This document shows positions 28,257 to 37,337 of a DNA stretch of 64,000 nucleotides, one piece after another (within the stretch, counting starts at the first letter, position 1; each line of letters opens with the position of its first letter). Below the pieces are notes generated by a model. That model searched no databases. It was not told the origin of the DNA and saw only the letters and a program-made list of their open reading frames with translations. Made by a program: the position numbers and the translations under genes. Origin of the DNA: Mycolicibacterium fluoranthenivorans (GTDB lineage Bacteria; Actinomycetota; Actinomycetes; Mycobacteriales; Mycobacteriaceae); the NCBI RefSeq assembly GCF_011758805.1, contig NZ_JAANOW010000001.1, positions 1,116,001-1,180,000 on the forward strand. The letters are read 5' to 3'.

Positions 28257-28643
28257 TCACGAGCCCGTCCGGGTCAAGAGCACAGCCTGCTCGAAGGGGA
28301 TGTGCGGGAAGACGAATCGGGCCGGCCCCGTGACGGTCTGTGCCGCTTCGGCTTTGGTGACCACCCGGGGATCGGCGTAGCCGGCGGTTCGGCCACCCCG
28401 CTTGATGGTGGCCGTACCGGTCGCGGTGATGTTCTTCAGCCAGTCCCGGTTCGGGCCGTAGCTGAGCAGGATCGCGACGCCGTCATGGGTGCTGAACACC
28501 GACAGTGGTGTGCGGTAGGGCTTTCCGGACTTGCGGCCGACGTGCTCGAGGATGCCCATGGTGGGCAGCCAGCCCGCCCACAGCCGTTGGATCGGGTTGG
28601 TGACATACCGGTTGAACCGGGCCAGCCATTGCGGTAGCTGCAT
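28257..28643 (-). CDS. Ddn-type deazaflavin (F420)-dependent nitroreductase family protein
   Basis: A 128-residue FDOR-A protein: WLARFNRYVTNPIQRLWAG, ILEHVGRKSGKPYRTPLSVF (F420-phosphate binding), SYGPNRDWLKNITATGTATI. This family includes Ddn, which reduces menaquinone and activates nitroimidazoles with F420H2. ATG 28643. It is convergent to the PPOX-type gene. Confidence 0.85.
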   Translation of the reverse strand: MQLPQWLARFNRYVTNPIQRLWAGWLPTMGILEHVGRKSGKPYRTPLSVFSTHDGVAILLSYGPNRDWLKNITATGTATIKRGGRTAGYADPRVVTKAEAAQTVTGPARFVFPHIPFEQAVLLTRTGS

Positions 28644-28797
28644 GGTGTCGATCCAAGTCCGATACGGGGACTATCACAAGGGCTGTTGGGGCCGCCGGAC
28701 TCGATTCGGCGTCCATTATTATGACTGATGTATCATCCCTTTAAATGGGCTCACGATCGACAAGTTCCGTCCCCAGGTCGGGGCCGGCGGGGGAGGG

Positions 28798-29256
28798 GTG
28801 TATGCGGTGCTCAAGCATGGCGCGGTGGTGATCGATACGGCGCTGCGCCGTCGGCCGCGGACGCGCGTATCCGCGGCGGATCTGGACAGTTTTGCCGCCC
28901 GTCTGAATCGGCTGTTCGACACGGTCTACCCGCCGGGGCGCGGCCCCTACTGCAGTCGTGAACTGGTGACCGCTCTGGCGAACCGCGGTCTGGCGCTGTC
29001 CGCGCCGTATCTGTCCCAGCTGCGCCTTGGCCGGCGCGGTAACCCGTCGCTGGAAACGATGGAGCTGATTGCCGAGTTCTTCGGTATCCGAAGTGACTAC
29101 TTCACCGGACGCGACGAGAGCTACCGTCGGCGGCTCGACGAAGAGCTGTATTGGCTTGCGCTGTCGCGCAATCCAGGAATCCGCCGCGTCACCACCGCGC
29201 TGATCCAGCTGCCGCCCAAGCGTCAGGAACAGATCCTTGCTGCCGCAGGGGTCTGA
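28798..29256 (+). CDS. EspR-like nucleoid-associated regulator
   Basis: A 152-residue helix-turn-helix protein. The segment FAARLNRLFDTVYPPGRGPY, then LSAPYLSQLRLGRRGNPSLETM and FFGIRSDYFT, closely follows the DNA-binding domain of EspR, the ESX-1 regulator and architectural protein; the C-terminal YRRRLDEELYWLAL dimerisation segment is also alike. It carries about 25 extra N-terminal residues. GTG 28798 is chosen; GTG 28807 is possible. The 5' region is AT-rich for this genome (28711-28760). No ESX genes are nearby. Confidence 0.82.
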   Translation: MYAVLKHGAVVIDTALRRRPRTRVSAADLDSFAARLNRLFDTVYPPGRGPYCSRELVTALANRGLALSAPYLSQLRLGRRGNPSLETMELIAEFFGIRSDYFTGRDESYRRRLDEELYWLALSRNPGIRRVTTALIQLPPKRQEQILAAAGV

Positions 29257-29269
29257 CCGCCGGTGCAGA

Positions 29270-30163
29270 TCATGAGTCGGCTATTCCGAGCGCCCGCAGG
29301 GCGTTGTCCTTCAGCACGCGATCAACGGTTGTTGCCGGGATATCCAACGTGGCGAAGTCATCGCGCCAGAGGTCGACATCATGACCGGGATAACCGGAGC
29401 CGAAGAGAACCTTCGTCGACAACGTGGTCCTGATCGCGTCGACGAGCAGTGGTGGGAAGTCTCTGGGGGACGTTCCGGACAGGTCGATGTAGACGTTGGC
29501 CTTGTGGGTCGCAATGGCGATCTGCTCGTCGAGCCACGGCACCGCGGGGTGGGCCATCACGATGGTCAGTTCCGGAAAGTCGGCAGCAATATCGTCGAGC
29601 ATCATCGGGTTGGAGTAGCGGAGCTTGATCCCGCGTCCGCCGGGCCGGCCGGCGCCGATGCAGGTCTGGCCGGTGTGGAAGAGCAGGGGCAGCGAATGCT
29701 CGGCGATGGCTTCGTAGATGGGGTAGAACTGTCGATCGTTGGGTTCGAATGCCTGAACACTCGGATGGAATTTGAACCCTCGTACCCCGTATTCGCCGGC
29801 GAGGCGGTGCGCGCGATGGACGGAAGCAGTACCTTGCCAGGGGTCGACCGACCCGAACGGGATCAGTACATCTGCGTTGAGCGCGGCTCGTTCGGCTATC
29901 TCCTCGACGGAATTGGGCGCGCGCCCGGTCGCTGCAGTGGCGTCGACGGTGAAGACCACGGCGGCCATGTTGCGCTCGCGATAGTACTGGGCCACCGCGT
30001 CGATGGTCGGGATCGCTCCCGCCAGCGGTGATGCGGCGCTCTGAATCGAGAGCCCGGGTTCGTCGGTGCGCCAGCGGCGGCCGTCCCAGTCAATGGACAC
30101 ATGAGCGTGGATGTCCAGCGCATCGATGGTGTCGAAATCGATGTCGCACGCATAGAAGGTCAT
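29270..30163 (-). CDS. Amidohydrolase-2 family protein with altered metal-site motif
   Basis: A 297-residue ACMSD-like TIM-barrel hydrolase/decarboxylase. The metal motif DIHAH, GFKFHPSVQAFEPND, LLFHTGQT and MAHPAVPWLDE are as expected. The catalytic FGSDYP motif reads FGSGYP, so the conserved aspartate is glycine. Activity may be lost or changed. ATG 30163 (MTFYACDIDF) is chosen; the frame is open to 30265. It converges on the EspR-like gene. Confidence 0.8.
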   Translation of the reverse strand: MTFYACDIDFDTIDALDIHAHVSIDWDGRRWRTDEPGLSIQSAASPLAGAIPTIDAVAQYYRERNMAAVVFTVDATAATGRAPNSVEEIAERAALNADVLIPFGSVDPWQGTASVHRAHRLAGEYGVRGFKFHPSVQAFEPNDRQFYPIYEAIAEHSLPLLFHTGQTCIGAGRPGGRGIKLRYSNPMMLDDIAADFPELTIVMAHPAVPWLDEQIAIATHKANVYIDLSGTSPRDFPPLLVDAIRTTLSTKVLFGSGYPGHDVDLWRDDFATLDIPATTVDRVLKDNALRALGIADS

Positions 30164-30362
30164 GACCGGCCGGGACCGATCGATCCAGCCTGTGCTCTGA
30201 CGGAAGGGAGGGCGACGCGCCCAGAACATGCCTGCATGCTGAGTTAGTCGCTGGCCGCGCCCCAAACCGAATGGTGATGCGCATCACATGCGTGTGAGGT
30301 GGACACGGTCGTGCTGGGTCGGGTCGTCGAGGAGTGCGGCGCCGGCTACCCGACGACGCTGA

Positions 30363-31286
30363 TCACCCGCTGGTCGCGCTGAGCCCGCGCTGACCGAACA
30401 GCTCCAGCATCGCGTGCAACACGGGCTCATGTGCCGAGCGTCGGGTGTAGGCGCCGATGGTCAGGGCGGGATCGCCCTCGATGTCACGGATGGCGGTGCC
30501 GGTGGATTCGAGGCCCACGGTGAACGTTCGCGGAACGACGGCGATCCCCAGACCATTTGCCGCGCAACGGGTCACATCCGCAATCTGACCGAGTTCGAAG
30601 ATGATCTCGCGGTGCAGGCCGGCATCGCGGAACAGCGTGTCGACCATGGTGCGCAGCCGTGAACCCGGATGGAATTCGATGAAAGGCCCCGCGGCGGCCA
30701 GCTGGGACAACGGTATCGGTCCGTGCGGCGCGGTCGAGGAGGTGGCGGGAGCGGGCGAGATGACCGGAACAACGGCCACCAACGGCTCGGCAGCGGCCAG
30801 CGGGCGAAACGTGAGTCGGGGATCCGGAAGCGGTGACACCGAGCCGGCCAACGCGATGTCGAGCGAGCCGTCCGCGACCGCGTCGATCAGTTCCGCGCTC
30901 GGGCCGGCGGTCATGGTGATCCGAACCTGCGGATACCGGCCGCGCAATCGCCCGAGTGCGGCCGGCACATCGAGGACGCGCGTCGCGGTCTGGGTACTGC
31001 CGACACGCAACGTGCTCAGCGACTCCGCCGTGTAGGCGCTCATCTTGGCCCGCAACTCGTCGGCCAGTTCCACCATGCGGCCGGCCGTGGCCATGAAGAG
31101 CTCGCCGGCCTCGGTCAGGCTCACCTGCCGGGTGGTCCGATGAAAGAGCCGGACGCCGAGTTCGCCCTCCAACTGCGCGATCTGCGTGCTCAGCGCGGAT
31201 TGTGAGATGTGGCAGCGGCGGGCCGCGGCGGTGAAGGAGCCGGTGTCGGCCACCGCGAGCGCATAGGTGAGCTGCCGCAATTCCAT
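30363..31286 (-). CDS. LysR-type transcriptional regulator
   Basis: A 307-residue LTTR: N-terminal winged helix (MELRQLTYALAVADTGSFTA, SQSALSTQIAQLE) and a periplasmic-binding-like co-inducer domain. It is divergent from the NmrA / secreted VOC / dehydrogenase operon with 95 bp between starts, in which a T-N11-A box (31312-31330) lies. It therefore probably controls that operon. Confidence 0.9.
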   Translation of the reverse strand: MELRQLTYALAVADTGSFTAAARRCHISQSALSTQIAQLEGELGVRLFHRTTRQVSLTEAGELFMATAGRMVELADELRAKMSAYTAESLSTLRVGSTQTATRVLDVPAALGRLRGRYPQVRITMTAGPSAELIDAVADGSLDIALAGSVSPLPDPRLTFRPLAAAEPLVAVVPVISPAPATSSTAPHGPIPLSQLAAAGPFIEFHPGSRLRTMVDTLFRDAGLHREIIFELGQIADVTRCAANGLGIAVVPRTFTVGLESTGTAIRDIEGDPALTIGAYTRRSAHEPVLHAMLELFGQRGLSATSG

Positions 31287-31311
31287 TTGTCAAAGAGATT
31301 AATGTTCCGCG

Positions 31312-31330
31312 ATCTATCCATCAATCAGAT
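31312..31330. promoter_or_regulatory. LysR-type box ATCT-N11-AGAT
   Basis: ATCT (31312-31315) and AGAT (31327-31330) are inverted with 11 bp between, matching the T-N11-A pattern. It is centred between the divergent starts at 31286 and 31382. CATTTGTC (31284-31291) and GACAAATG (31366-31373) form a second, wide inverted pair at the two gene starts. Confidence 0.5.
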
Positions 31331-31381
31331 ATCGGGGATGTGCCAGACTCGTGCGGTCATGTCTAGACAAATGGGAGTGTC

Positions 31382-32251
31382 ATGTCCGTGAATCTTGCCG
31401 CCGCGCCCGTGGCGGTCCTCGGCGCCACCGGTGCTCAGGGTGGTGCCGTGGCGGATGCGCTGCAGGCCAGAGGGGTGCGGGTGCGGGCGGTGGTGCGTAA
31501 TCCGGATTCGTCGCGGGCGCACGCCCTCGTGGCCGGGGGAGCCGAGGTCGTCGTCGCCGACCTCGCCGACGAGAGCGCGCTCACCGCGGCGTTCGCCGGG
31601 GCCGCGGGCGTCTTCGCGGTGACGACACCGTTCGAGGAGGGGCCCCACGTCGAGGTCGAGCAGGGCCTGCATGTGCTGGCGGCCGCCGAGCGAGCCGGCG
31701 TCGGGCACCTGGTCTATTCGTCGGTGGCCAGCGCCGACCAGAGCTCCGGCGTGCCGCATTTCGACAGCAAGGCCGAAATCGAACAGGCGCTCGCGGCGAC
31801 CGCCGTGCCGCATACGATCGTCGGACCCACCTTCTTCTTCGACAACCTGCTCGGTGCGATCAGCGAGCTCGGCTCCGGAGTGCTGGAGTTGGCGCTGCCG
31901 GTCGATCAGCCGTTACAACAACTGGACCGCCGAGACCTCGGCAGTTTCGTGGCGCAGGTGTTCGACGAGCGGGAACGGTTCGTGGGGCGGCGCATCGACA
32001 TCGCCTCCGATGCGATCACTCCCCGCCAGATGGCCGCGGCGTTGCAACGCGCCTCCGGCCGGCCGGTCCGGGCGCTCAGCTTCGACCCTGCCGATATCGA
32101 GTCGCCGGATATGCGTGCCATGTACACGTTCCTCACCGACCGTGGCTACGCCGTGGACACCACCTGGTTGCACCGTGAGTTCTCGGGCGTCGGCTGGCAC
32201 AGGTACGACGACTGGCTCGACGACACGCTGTCCGCGAACCGGGCGGGCTGA
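31382..32251 (+). CDS. NmrA-like NAD(P)-binding protein
   Basis: A 289-residue atypical SDR: VLGATGAQGGAVADAL (GxxGxxG), YSSVASADQ, HFDSKAEIE and TIVGPTFFFDN. NmrA-like proteins sense redox cofactors or reduce quinones. The catalytic Tyr is replaced in HFDSK, as usual for the family. First gene of a LysR-controlled operon; the next start is 2 bp after its stop. Confidence 0.85.
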   Translation: MSVNLAAAPVAVLGATGAQGGAVADALQARGVRVRAVVRNPDSSRAHALVAGGAEVVVADLADESALTAAFAGAAGVFAVTTPFEEGPHVEVEQGLHVLAAAERAGVGHLVYSSVASADQSSGVPHFDSKAEIEQALAATAVPHTIVGPTFFFDNLLGAISELGSGVLELALPVDQPLQQLDRRDLGSFVAQVFDERERFVGRRIDIASDAITPRQMAAALQRASGRPVRALSFDPADIESPDMRAMYTFLTDRGYAVDTTWLHREFSGVGWHRYDDWLDDTLSANRAG

Positions 32252-32253
32252 CC

Positions 32254-33123
32254 ATGCGCGCACTCGCAGTCGCGGTGGTGGCGCTGGCCCTGGCGTTCGG
32301 TGTGGCGCCGTCGGCCGCGGCTGTCCCGACGGATGCCGTTGGCGCGCAATACGACTCCGTCCACGTCTATGTCGACCCTGCCGACTTCGACACGTTCGTG
32401 CACAGCTGGGTGTCGACCTTCGGCGGAACGACGAGCGCGGCAGCGACCACGCACGTCACCCCGACACCGAGCACCACCCGGTCCCAGCTCATCCTGTCGC
32501 CGGTGGGCACCCTGTCGGTCTTCGGATTCACCACGCCCGTGCCGTATCCCTTCGGCACCGAACGCGGCGGCTGGCTGATGGCCGATCTCGACGCCGGATT
32601 GGCCCATGCGGAGGCTGCCGGCGCCACCACGGTGGTGGCGCCCTTCGACGACCCCATCGGCCGGGACGCGATCATCCAGTTCCCCGGCGGGGTGCGCACC
32701 CAGCTCTATTGGCACACCACGGCGCCCGCGTATCCGGCGCTGCGCACCGTGCCGGACAACCGGATCTATCTGTCACCCGGTGACGTCGAGCCCTTCCTGC
32801 GTTCCTATGGGGAATTCACCGGTGCCACTGTGGATTCGGACCAGCCGGCCGCGGACGGCGGTCTCCTCGGCGCGCCGGGGACGACGTTTCGGCAGATCCA
32901 TCTGTCCGGGCCGTTCGGCAACACCATGGTGTCGGTGACCGACGGGCATCTGCGGTATCCGTTCGGCCACGAACTCGCCGGCTACGCCGTCGACGATGTC
33001 GAGGTGACTCTGATGAAGGCGAAATCCGCTGGTGCACAGGTGCTCTCGCCGCCCGCCGGGTCGGCGCGAAGCGCCGTCCTGCGATTTCCCGGCGGCTATC
33101 TCGCCGAAGTTCACGCGATCTGA
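32254..33123 (+). CDS. Secreted protein with tandem VOC (glyoxalase-like) modules
   Basis: A 289-residue protein with a Sec signal peptide (about 1-23, cleavage after SAAA). Mature segments resemble vicinal-oxygen-chelate modules: DSVHVYVDPADFDTFVHSWV, AGATTVVAPFDD and RDAIIQFPGGVRTQLYW, then a second set NRIYLSPGDVEPFLRSY, AGAQVLSPP and AVLRFPGGYLAEVHAI. VOC enzymes are normally cytosolic, so export is unusual. A role outside the membrane, such as binding or modifying a small molecule, is inferred. Confidence 0.75.
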   Translation: MRALAVAVVALALAFGVAPSAAAVPTDAVGAQYDSVHVYVDPADFDTFVHSWVSTFGGTTSAAATTHVTPTPSTTRSQLILSPVGTLSVFGFTTPVPYPFGTERGGWLMADLDAGLAHAEAAGATTVVAPFDDPIGRDAIIQFPGGVRTQLYWHTTAPAYPALRTVPDNRIYLSPGDVEPFLRSYGEFTGATVDSDQPAADGGLLGAPGTTFRQIHLSGPFGNTMVSVTDGHLRYPFGHELAGYAVDDVEVTLMKAKSAGAQVLSPPAGSARSAVLRFPGGYLAEVHAI

Positions 33124-33133
33124 AGGAGTGCCG

Positions 33134-33988
33134 GTGCTCACCGTCGGACTGGTCGGAGTCGGAGACATGGGCGCGCAGATGCTGCCGCGTCTGCTGGACG
33201 CCGGATTCGAGGTGACCGCCTTCGACACCGACCCGGACCGGTTGCGCTCGGCGGCTCAGGTGGGGGCGCGCCCGGCCGATTCGGCGGCACGGGCGGCCGC
33301 GGCGAGCGATGTGGTGCTCAGTGTGGTGATGTCGCAGGACATCCCGGCCGCCCACTACGGTGAGCACGGTGTACTGGCCGGGTTGGGGCCGGCCAGTGTG
33401 CTCGTGGTGTGCTCGACGACCACGCCTGGGATCGTTGCGGACCTACAGGCACAGGCAGGTCCGCACGCACTCCTGGTCGATGCGCCCATCGTCGGCGGTG
33501 TCCGGTACGCGCGCGAGGGGACGGTGACCTTCCTCGCCGGAGGCAGTACCGACGCCGTGGACCGGGCCGATCCCGTGCTGTCGGTGCTGGGCAAGGTGGA
33601 GCGGGTCGGGCCCTACGGCTCAGGTGTGGCCTACAAGCTGATCACCAACGCATTCGTGATGGCCGCCGAGGTCGGACTGCGGGAAGCGCTCGATCTCACC
33701 GACATCCTCGGTGGTGACTACGGCACCGCGCTGCGCCTGTTCGGTCTGGGCCCGATGGCCGCGGTGACGGCCCGGGCGCTGGATCCCTCGAACCCCCGCC
33801 CGCTGCGGGCGTCGGCCGAGGATTTCGACACGTTGTTGTCCGTCGTCGAGGATCCCGACCTGCTGCCGATATGTGCCGCCGGGCGGGACCGGCTCTGGGC
33901 CGCGGTGGACGCCGAGACCGGATTCGAGCCCGAGTTCATCGATCTCACCCGCAGAACCACCGCCCGGCCCCCGTACCGGGCAACCTGA
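33134..33988 (+). CDS. Beta-hydroxyacid dehydrogenase family protein
   Basis: A 284-residue 6PGDH/3-hydroxyisobutyrate-dehydrogenase-like enzyme: GLVGVGDMGAQML (NAD(P) site), DAPIVGGVRYA (substrate loop) and the catalytic lysine in AYKLITNAFV. The cofactor-site aspartate FDTD suggests NAD. GTG 33134 follows GAAGGAG. Third gene of the LysR-linked operon. The natural substrate is not predictable; imine reduction also occurs in this family. Confidence 0.82.
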   Translation: MLTVGLVGVGDMGAQMLPRLLDAGFEVTAFDTDPDRLRSAAQVGARPADSAARAAAASDVVLSVVMSQDIPAAHYGEHGVLAGLGPASVLVVCSTTTPGIVADLQAQAGPHALLVDAPIVGGVRYAREGTVTFLAGGSTDAVDRADPVLSVLGKVERVGPYGSGVAYKLITNAFVMAAEVGLREALDLTDILGGDYGTALRLFGLGPMAAVTARALDPSNPRPLRASAEDFDTLLSVVEDPDLLPICAAGRDRLWAAVDAETGFEPEFIDLTRRTTARPPYRAT

Positions 33989-34017
33989 CCAGGGACATCT
34001 CCCACCCGAGCCTTTCC

Positions 34018-34032
34018 ACTACACCCTGTAGT
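34018..34032. promoter_or_regulatory. Inverted repeat ACTACA-CCC-TGTAGT before hemL
   Basis: Perfect 6-bp arms with a 3-bp spacer, 35 bp before the hemL ATG. The core TACA-N-TGTA resembles BlaI/CopY-type operators, though those normally have a 2-bp centre. It could also be a -10/-35 overlapping operator for hemL. Binding protein unknown. Confidence 0.4.
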
Positions 34033-34066
34033 TGGGGTGGTGTGCGGAACTGGGACACTGGACACC

Positions 34067-35365
34067 ATGACAAGCACGGCCGCCTCCGCTGCATTGTTCG
34101 CCGACGCCTGCGCAGTCATCCCCGGCGGCGTGAATTCGCCGGTCCGGGCGTTCAGCGCGGTGGGCGGCACCCCGAGGTTCATCACCAAAGCCGATGGGTA
34201 CTGGTTGACCGACGCGGACGGCAACCGCTACGTCGACCTGGTGTGCTCATGGGGTCCGATGATCCTCGGGCACGCCCATCCCGATGTCGTGCAGGCCGTT
34301 CAGGAAGCCGCGGTCAACGGGCTGTCCTTCGGCGCTCCGACGCCGTCGGAGACCGAACTGGGCCGCGCCATCATCGAGCGGGTCGCGCCGGTGCAGCGCA
34401 TCCGCTTCGTCAACTCCGGCACCGAGGCCACCATGAGCGCCATCCGGTTGGCCCGCGGCTACACCGGCCGGCCGAAGATCATCAAATTCTCCGGCTGCTA
34501 TCACGGGCACAGTGACGCGCTGCTCGCCGACGCCGGTTCCGGGGTCGCGACGCTGGGGCTGCCGTCCTCACCCGGCGTCACGGGGGCAGCCGCCGCGGAC
34601 ACCCTCGTGCTGCCATACAACGACGTCGCCGCCGTGGAGGAGGCTTTCGCCGCCCACGGCGAACACATCGCCTGTGTCATCAGCGAGGCCAGCCCGGGCA
34701 ATATGGGCACCGTGGCCCCGCTGCCCGGCTTCAACGCCGCGCTGCGGCGGATCACCGCCGAGCACGACGCCCTGCTGATCCTGGACGAGGTGATGACCGG
34801 GTTCCGGGTCAGCCGATCCGGCTGGTACGGCATCGACCCGGTGGACGCCGATCTGTTCACCTTCGGGAAGGTGATGAGCGGCGGGCTGCCCGCCGCCGCC
34901 TTCGGCGGCCGCACAGAAGTGATGGAGCGCCTGGCCCCGCTGGGGCCGGTCTATCAGGCCGGCACCCTGTCCGGGAACCCGGTGGCGATGGCCGCCGGAC
35001 TGGCCACCCTGGCGGCCGCCGACGACACCGTCTACGCCACTCTGGACGCCCACGCCGACCGGCTGCACGGACTGCTCACCGCCGCGCTCACCGAAGCTTC
35101 CGTGGCGCACCATATTTCGCGCGCGGGCAACTTCCTCACGGTGTTCTTCGGCGACGGGCAGCCGACGAACTTCGCCACCGCGAAAGCCACCGAGACCTGG
35201 CGCTACCCGGCCTTCTTCCACGCGCTGCTGGACGCCGGTGTCTACCCGCCCTGCAGCGCATTCGAAACCTGGTTCGTGTCAACGGCTCTCGATGACGCCG
35301 CATTCGACAAGATCGCCGAAGCGCTGCCGCACGCGGCCCGGGCCGCCGCCGAGGCCACCCAGTGA
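34067..35365 (+). CDS. hemL: Glutamate-1-semialdehyde 2,1-aminomutase
   Basis: Converts glutamate-1-semialdehyde to 5-aminolevulinate with PLP, completing the C5 route begun by HemA. The 432-residue class III aminotransferase has [44 protein letters not shown] and the PLP lysine in [14 protein letters not shown] 34067 is used; the frame is open to 34037. The stop overlaps the next gene's GTG, which heads the cytochrome c maturation genes. Confidence 0.96.
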   Translation: MTSTAASAALFADACAVIPGGVNSPVRAFSAVGGTPRFITKADGYWLTDADGNRYVDLVCSWGPMILGHAHPDVVQAVQEAAVNGLSFGAPTPSETELGRAIIERVAPVQRIRFVNSGTEATMSAIRLARGYTGRPKIIKFSGCYHGHSDALLADAGSGVATLGLPSSPGVTGAAAADTLVLPYNDVAAVEEAFAAHGEHIACVISEASPGNMGTVAPLPGFNAALRRITAEHDALLILDEVMTGFRVSRSGWYGIDPVDADLFTFGKVMSGGLPAAAFGGRTEVMERLAPLGPVYQAGTLSGNPVAMAAGLATLAAADDTVYATLDAHADRLHGLLTAALTEASVAHHISRAGNFLTVFFGDGQPTNFATAKATETWRYPAFFHALLDAGVYPPCSAFETWFVSTALDDAAFDKIAEALPHAARAAAEATQ

Positions 35366-35985
35366 GCACAGTGCCGGTGAGAACGACAGTCCACGTGATG
35401 CGCCACGGCGAGGTGTTCAATCCGGAGAAGGTGCTCTACGGCCGGCTGCCCGGCTACCACCTCTCCGATCGTGGCCGGGCCCAGGCTCAAGCCGCCGCCG
35501 ACTGGCTGGCATCGCACGACGTCACCCATATCGTGGCCTCCCCGCTGGAGCGGGCACAGGAGACCGCCGCGCCGATCGCCGCGGCGCACGGGCTTGCCAT
35601 TCATACCGACGCCGACCTGATCGAGTCGTGGAACCAGTTCGAGGGCGAGCGGGTGGCCCCCGGCGACGGCGCCCTGCGCGACCCCCGCAACTGGCCGCGG
35701 CTGCGCAACCCGATGAAACCGTCCTGGGGCGAGCCGTATGTCGAGATAGCCCCACGGATGACGGCCGCCCTGCACCGGGCGCGCGAGAACGCCGAAGGCC
35801 ATGAGGCGGTGTGCGTCAGCCACCAGCTGCCGGTGGAGACGCTGCGCCGGGCCATGACCGGACGCAGGCTCGCTCACCTGCCGTTACCGCACAGCCGACT
35901 GTGCAACCTCTCGTCCATCACGTCCTTCGTGTTCGACGATGACCACCTCGTCCGGTGGGCCTATACGGAGCCCTGGGGTCTGTAG
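35362..35985 (+). CDS. Histidine phosphatase family protein (Rv0525-like)
   Basis: A 207-residue phosphoglycerate-mutase-fold phosphatase: [17 protein letters not shown] (phospho-His RHG), [12 protein letters not shown], and the second histidine in [11 protein letters not shown]. It is not a glycolytic mutase; substrate unknown. It overlaps hemL by 4 bp and shares one base of its stop with the thioredoxin-like gene. Confidence 0.87.
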   Translation: MSTVPVRTTVHVMRHGEVFNPEKVLYGRLPGYHLSDRGRAQAQAAADWLASHDVTHIVASPLERAQETAAPIAAAHGLAIHTDADLIESWNQFEGERVAPGDGALRDPRNWPRLRNPMKPSWGEPYVEIAPRMTAALHRARENAEGHEAVCVSHQLPVETLRRAMTGRRLAHLPLPHSRLCNLSSITSFVFDDDHLVRWAYTEPWGL

Positions 35986-36566
35986 TGAAGTGGTTGGCTG
36001 CGCTGGCGACGGCGCTTGTGGTGCTCACCGGTTGTTCCACCGGTGACGACGCCGTCGCTCAGGGGGGCACCTTCGAGTTCGTCGCTCCGGGCGGTAAGAC
36101 CGATATCTTCTACGATCCGCCCGAGAAGCGCGGCACCCCAGGGAAACTGGCGGGGCCCGACCTGATGGACCCCAACCGCACGCTGGCCCTGGACGACTTC
36201 GCTGGCAAGGTCGTCGTCATCAACGTGTGGGGCCAGTGGTGTGGGCCCTGCCGTTCGGAGATTCCCCAGCTGGAGCAGGTGTTCGAAAAGACCCGCGACC
36301 TCGGGGTCGCTTTTCTCGGCATCGACGTGCGGGACTACAACCGGGATGCGGCAAAGGATTTCGTCATCGACCGCAAGGTCAGCTTCCCGTCGATCTATGA
36401 CCCGCCGATGCGCACCATGATCGCGTTCGGCGGTAAATACCCGACCACCGTCATCCCGTCCACGGTGGTGCTGGACCGGCATCACCGTGTCGCCGCCGTG
36501 TTCCTGCGTGAGCTGCTGGCCGCCGACCTGCTGCCGGTCATTGAGCGCTTGGCTTCGGAAAAGTGA
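35985..36566 (+). CDS. TlpA-like lipoprotein thioredoxin (Rv0526-like, cytochrome c maturation)
   Basis: A 193-residue exported thiol-disulfide protein. A short signal ends in the lipobox VLTGC, and the thioredoxin fold carries NVWGQWCGPCRSEIPQ with the WCGPC redox site. It should keep apocytochrome c heme-binding cysteines reduced, receiving electrons from CcdA encoded next. GTG 35985 overlaps the previous stop by one base (TAGTG). Confidence 0.9.
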   Translation: MKWLAALATALVVLTGCSTGDDAVAQGGTFEFVAPGGKTDIFYDPPEKRGTPGKLAGPDLMDPNRTLALDDFAGKVVVINVWGQWCGPCRSEIPQLEQVFEKTRDLGVAFLGIDVRDYNRDAAKDFVIDRKVSFPSIYDPPMRTMIAFGGKYPTTVIPSTVVLDRHHRVAAVFLRELLAADLLPVIERLASEK

Positions 36567-36584
36567 TGGCGAAGTGACGGCGAC

Positions 36585-37337
36585 GTGAACCCCACCGAGC
36601 TCGTATCCAACGGTCCGGTCCTGCTGGCCCTCGGCGTCAGCGTGCTGGCCGGGCTGGTGTCGTTCGCGTCGCCGTGCGTGGTGCCGCTGGTTCCGGGCTA
36701 TCTGTCGTATCTGGCCGGCGTCGTCGGGGTGAGCGAGTCCGATGACCGCGGTAGGTGGCGGGTGGTCGGTGCGGCCGCGCTGTTCGTCGCCGGCTTCACG
36801 GTGGTATTCCTGCTCGGCAGCGTCGCGGTGCTCGGCATGACGACATCGGTGATCACCAATGAGGCACTGCTGCAACGTATCGGCGGTGTCGTCACCATCG
36901 TGATGGGCCTGATCTTCGTGGGCGTCATCCCGCTGCTGCAACGGGAGGCCCGGTTCGCGCCGCGCCAGCTGTCGACCCTCGGCGGCGCCCCCCTGCTCGG
37001 CGCGGTATTCGCGCTCGGCTGGACGCCGTGCCTGGGTCCGACGCTGACGGCGGTGATCGCCGTGGCGTCGGCCACCGAAGGGTCGGCGGTCGCGCGCGGT
37101 ATCGCGCTGGTGATCGCCTACTGCCTCGGCCTCGGTGTGCCGTTCCTGCTGCTGGCGTTCGGCTCGGCGCGGGCGGTGCGCGGGCTGGCCTGGCTGCGCG
37201 CGCACACCCGCGGCATCCAGATCTTCGGTGGGGTGCTGATGATCGCGGTCGGTATCGCCCTGGTCACCGGGCTGTGGGGGGACTTCGTGGCGTGGGTGCG
37301 GGATGCGTTCGTCAGTGACGTGAGGCTGCCGATATGA
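36585..37337 (+). CDS. ccdA: CcdA-type cytochrome c biogenesis thiol transporter (Rv0527-like)
   Basis: A 250-residue membrane protein with six helices that carries reducing power from cytosolic thioredoxin across the membrane. The redox cysteines are seen in [16 protein letters not shown] (helix 1) and [11 protein letters not shown] (helix 4). GTG 36585; the stop overlaps the resB-like start as ATGA. Confidence 0.93.
   Translation: MNPTELVSNGPVLLALGVSVLAGLVSFASPCVVPLVPGYLSYLAGVVGVSESDDRGRWRVVGAAALFVAGFTVVFLLGSVAVLGMTTSVITNEALLQRIGGVVTIVMGLIFVGVIPLLQREARFAPRQLSTLGGAPLLGAVFALGWTPCLGPTLTAVIAVASATEGSAVARGIALVIAYCLGLGVPFLLLAFGSARAVRGLAWLRAHTRGIQIFGGVLMIAVGIALVTGLWGDFVAWVRDAFVSDVRLPI

Noticed and set aside
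29926..29942. GCAGCGACCGGG on the minus strand in the amidohydrolase gene as another dispersed repeat copy
   Set aside because: Lacks the GAGCG half and encodes ordinary residues; chance match is likely.
30299..30382. 27-codon plus-strand ORF (VDTVVLGRVVEECGAG...) overlapping the LysR gene end
   Set aside because: Codon pattern looks gene-like and it could be a remnant, but there is no SD, no recognised family and it is short; not listed as a gene.
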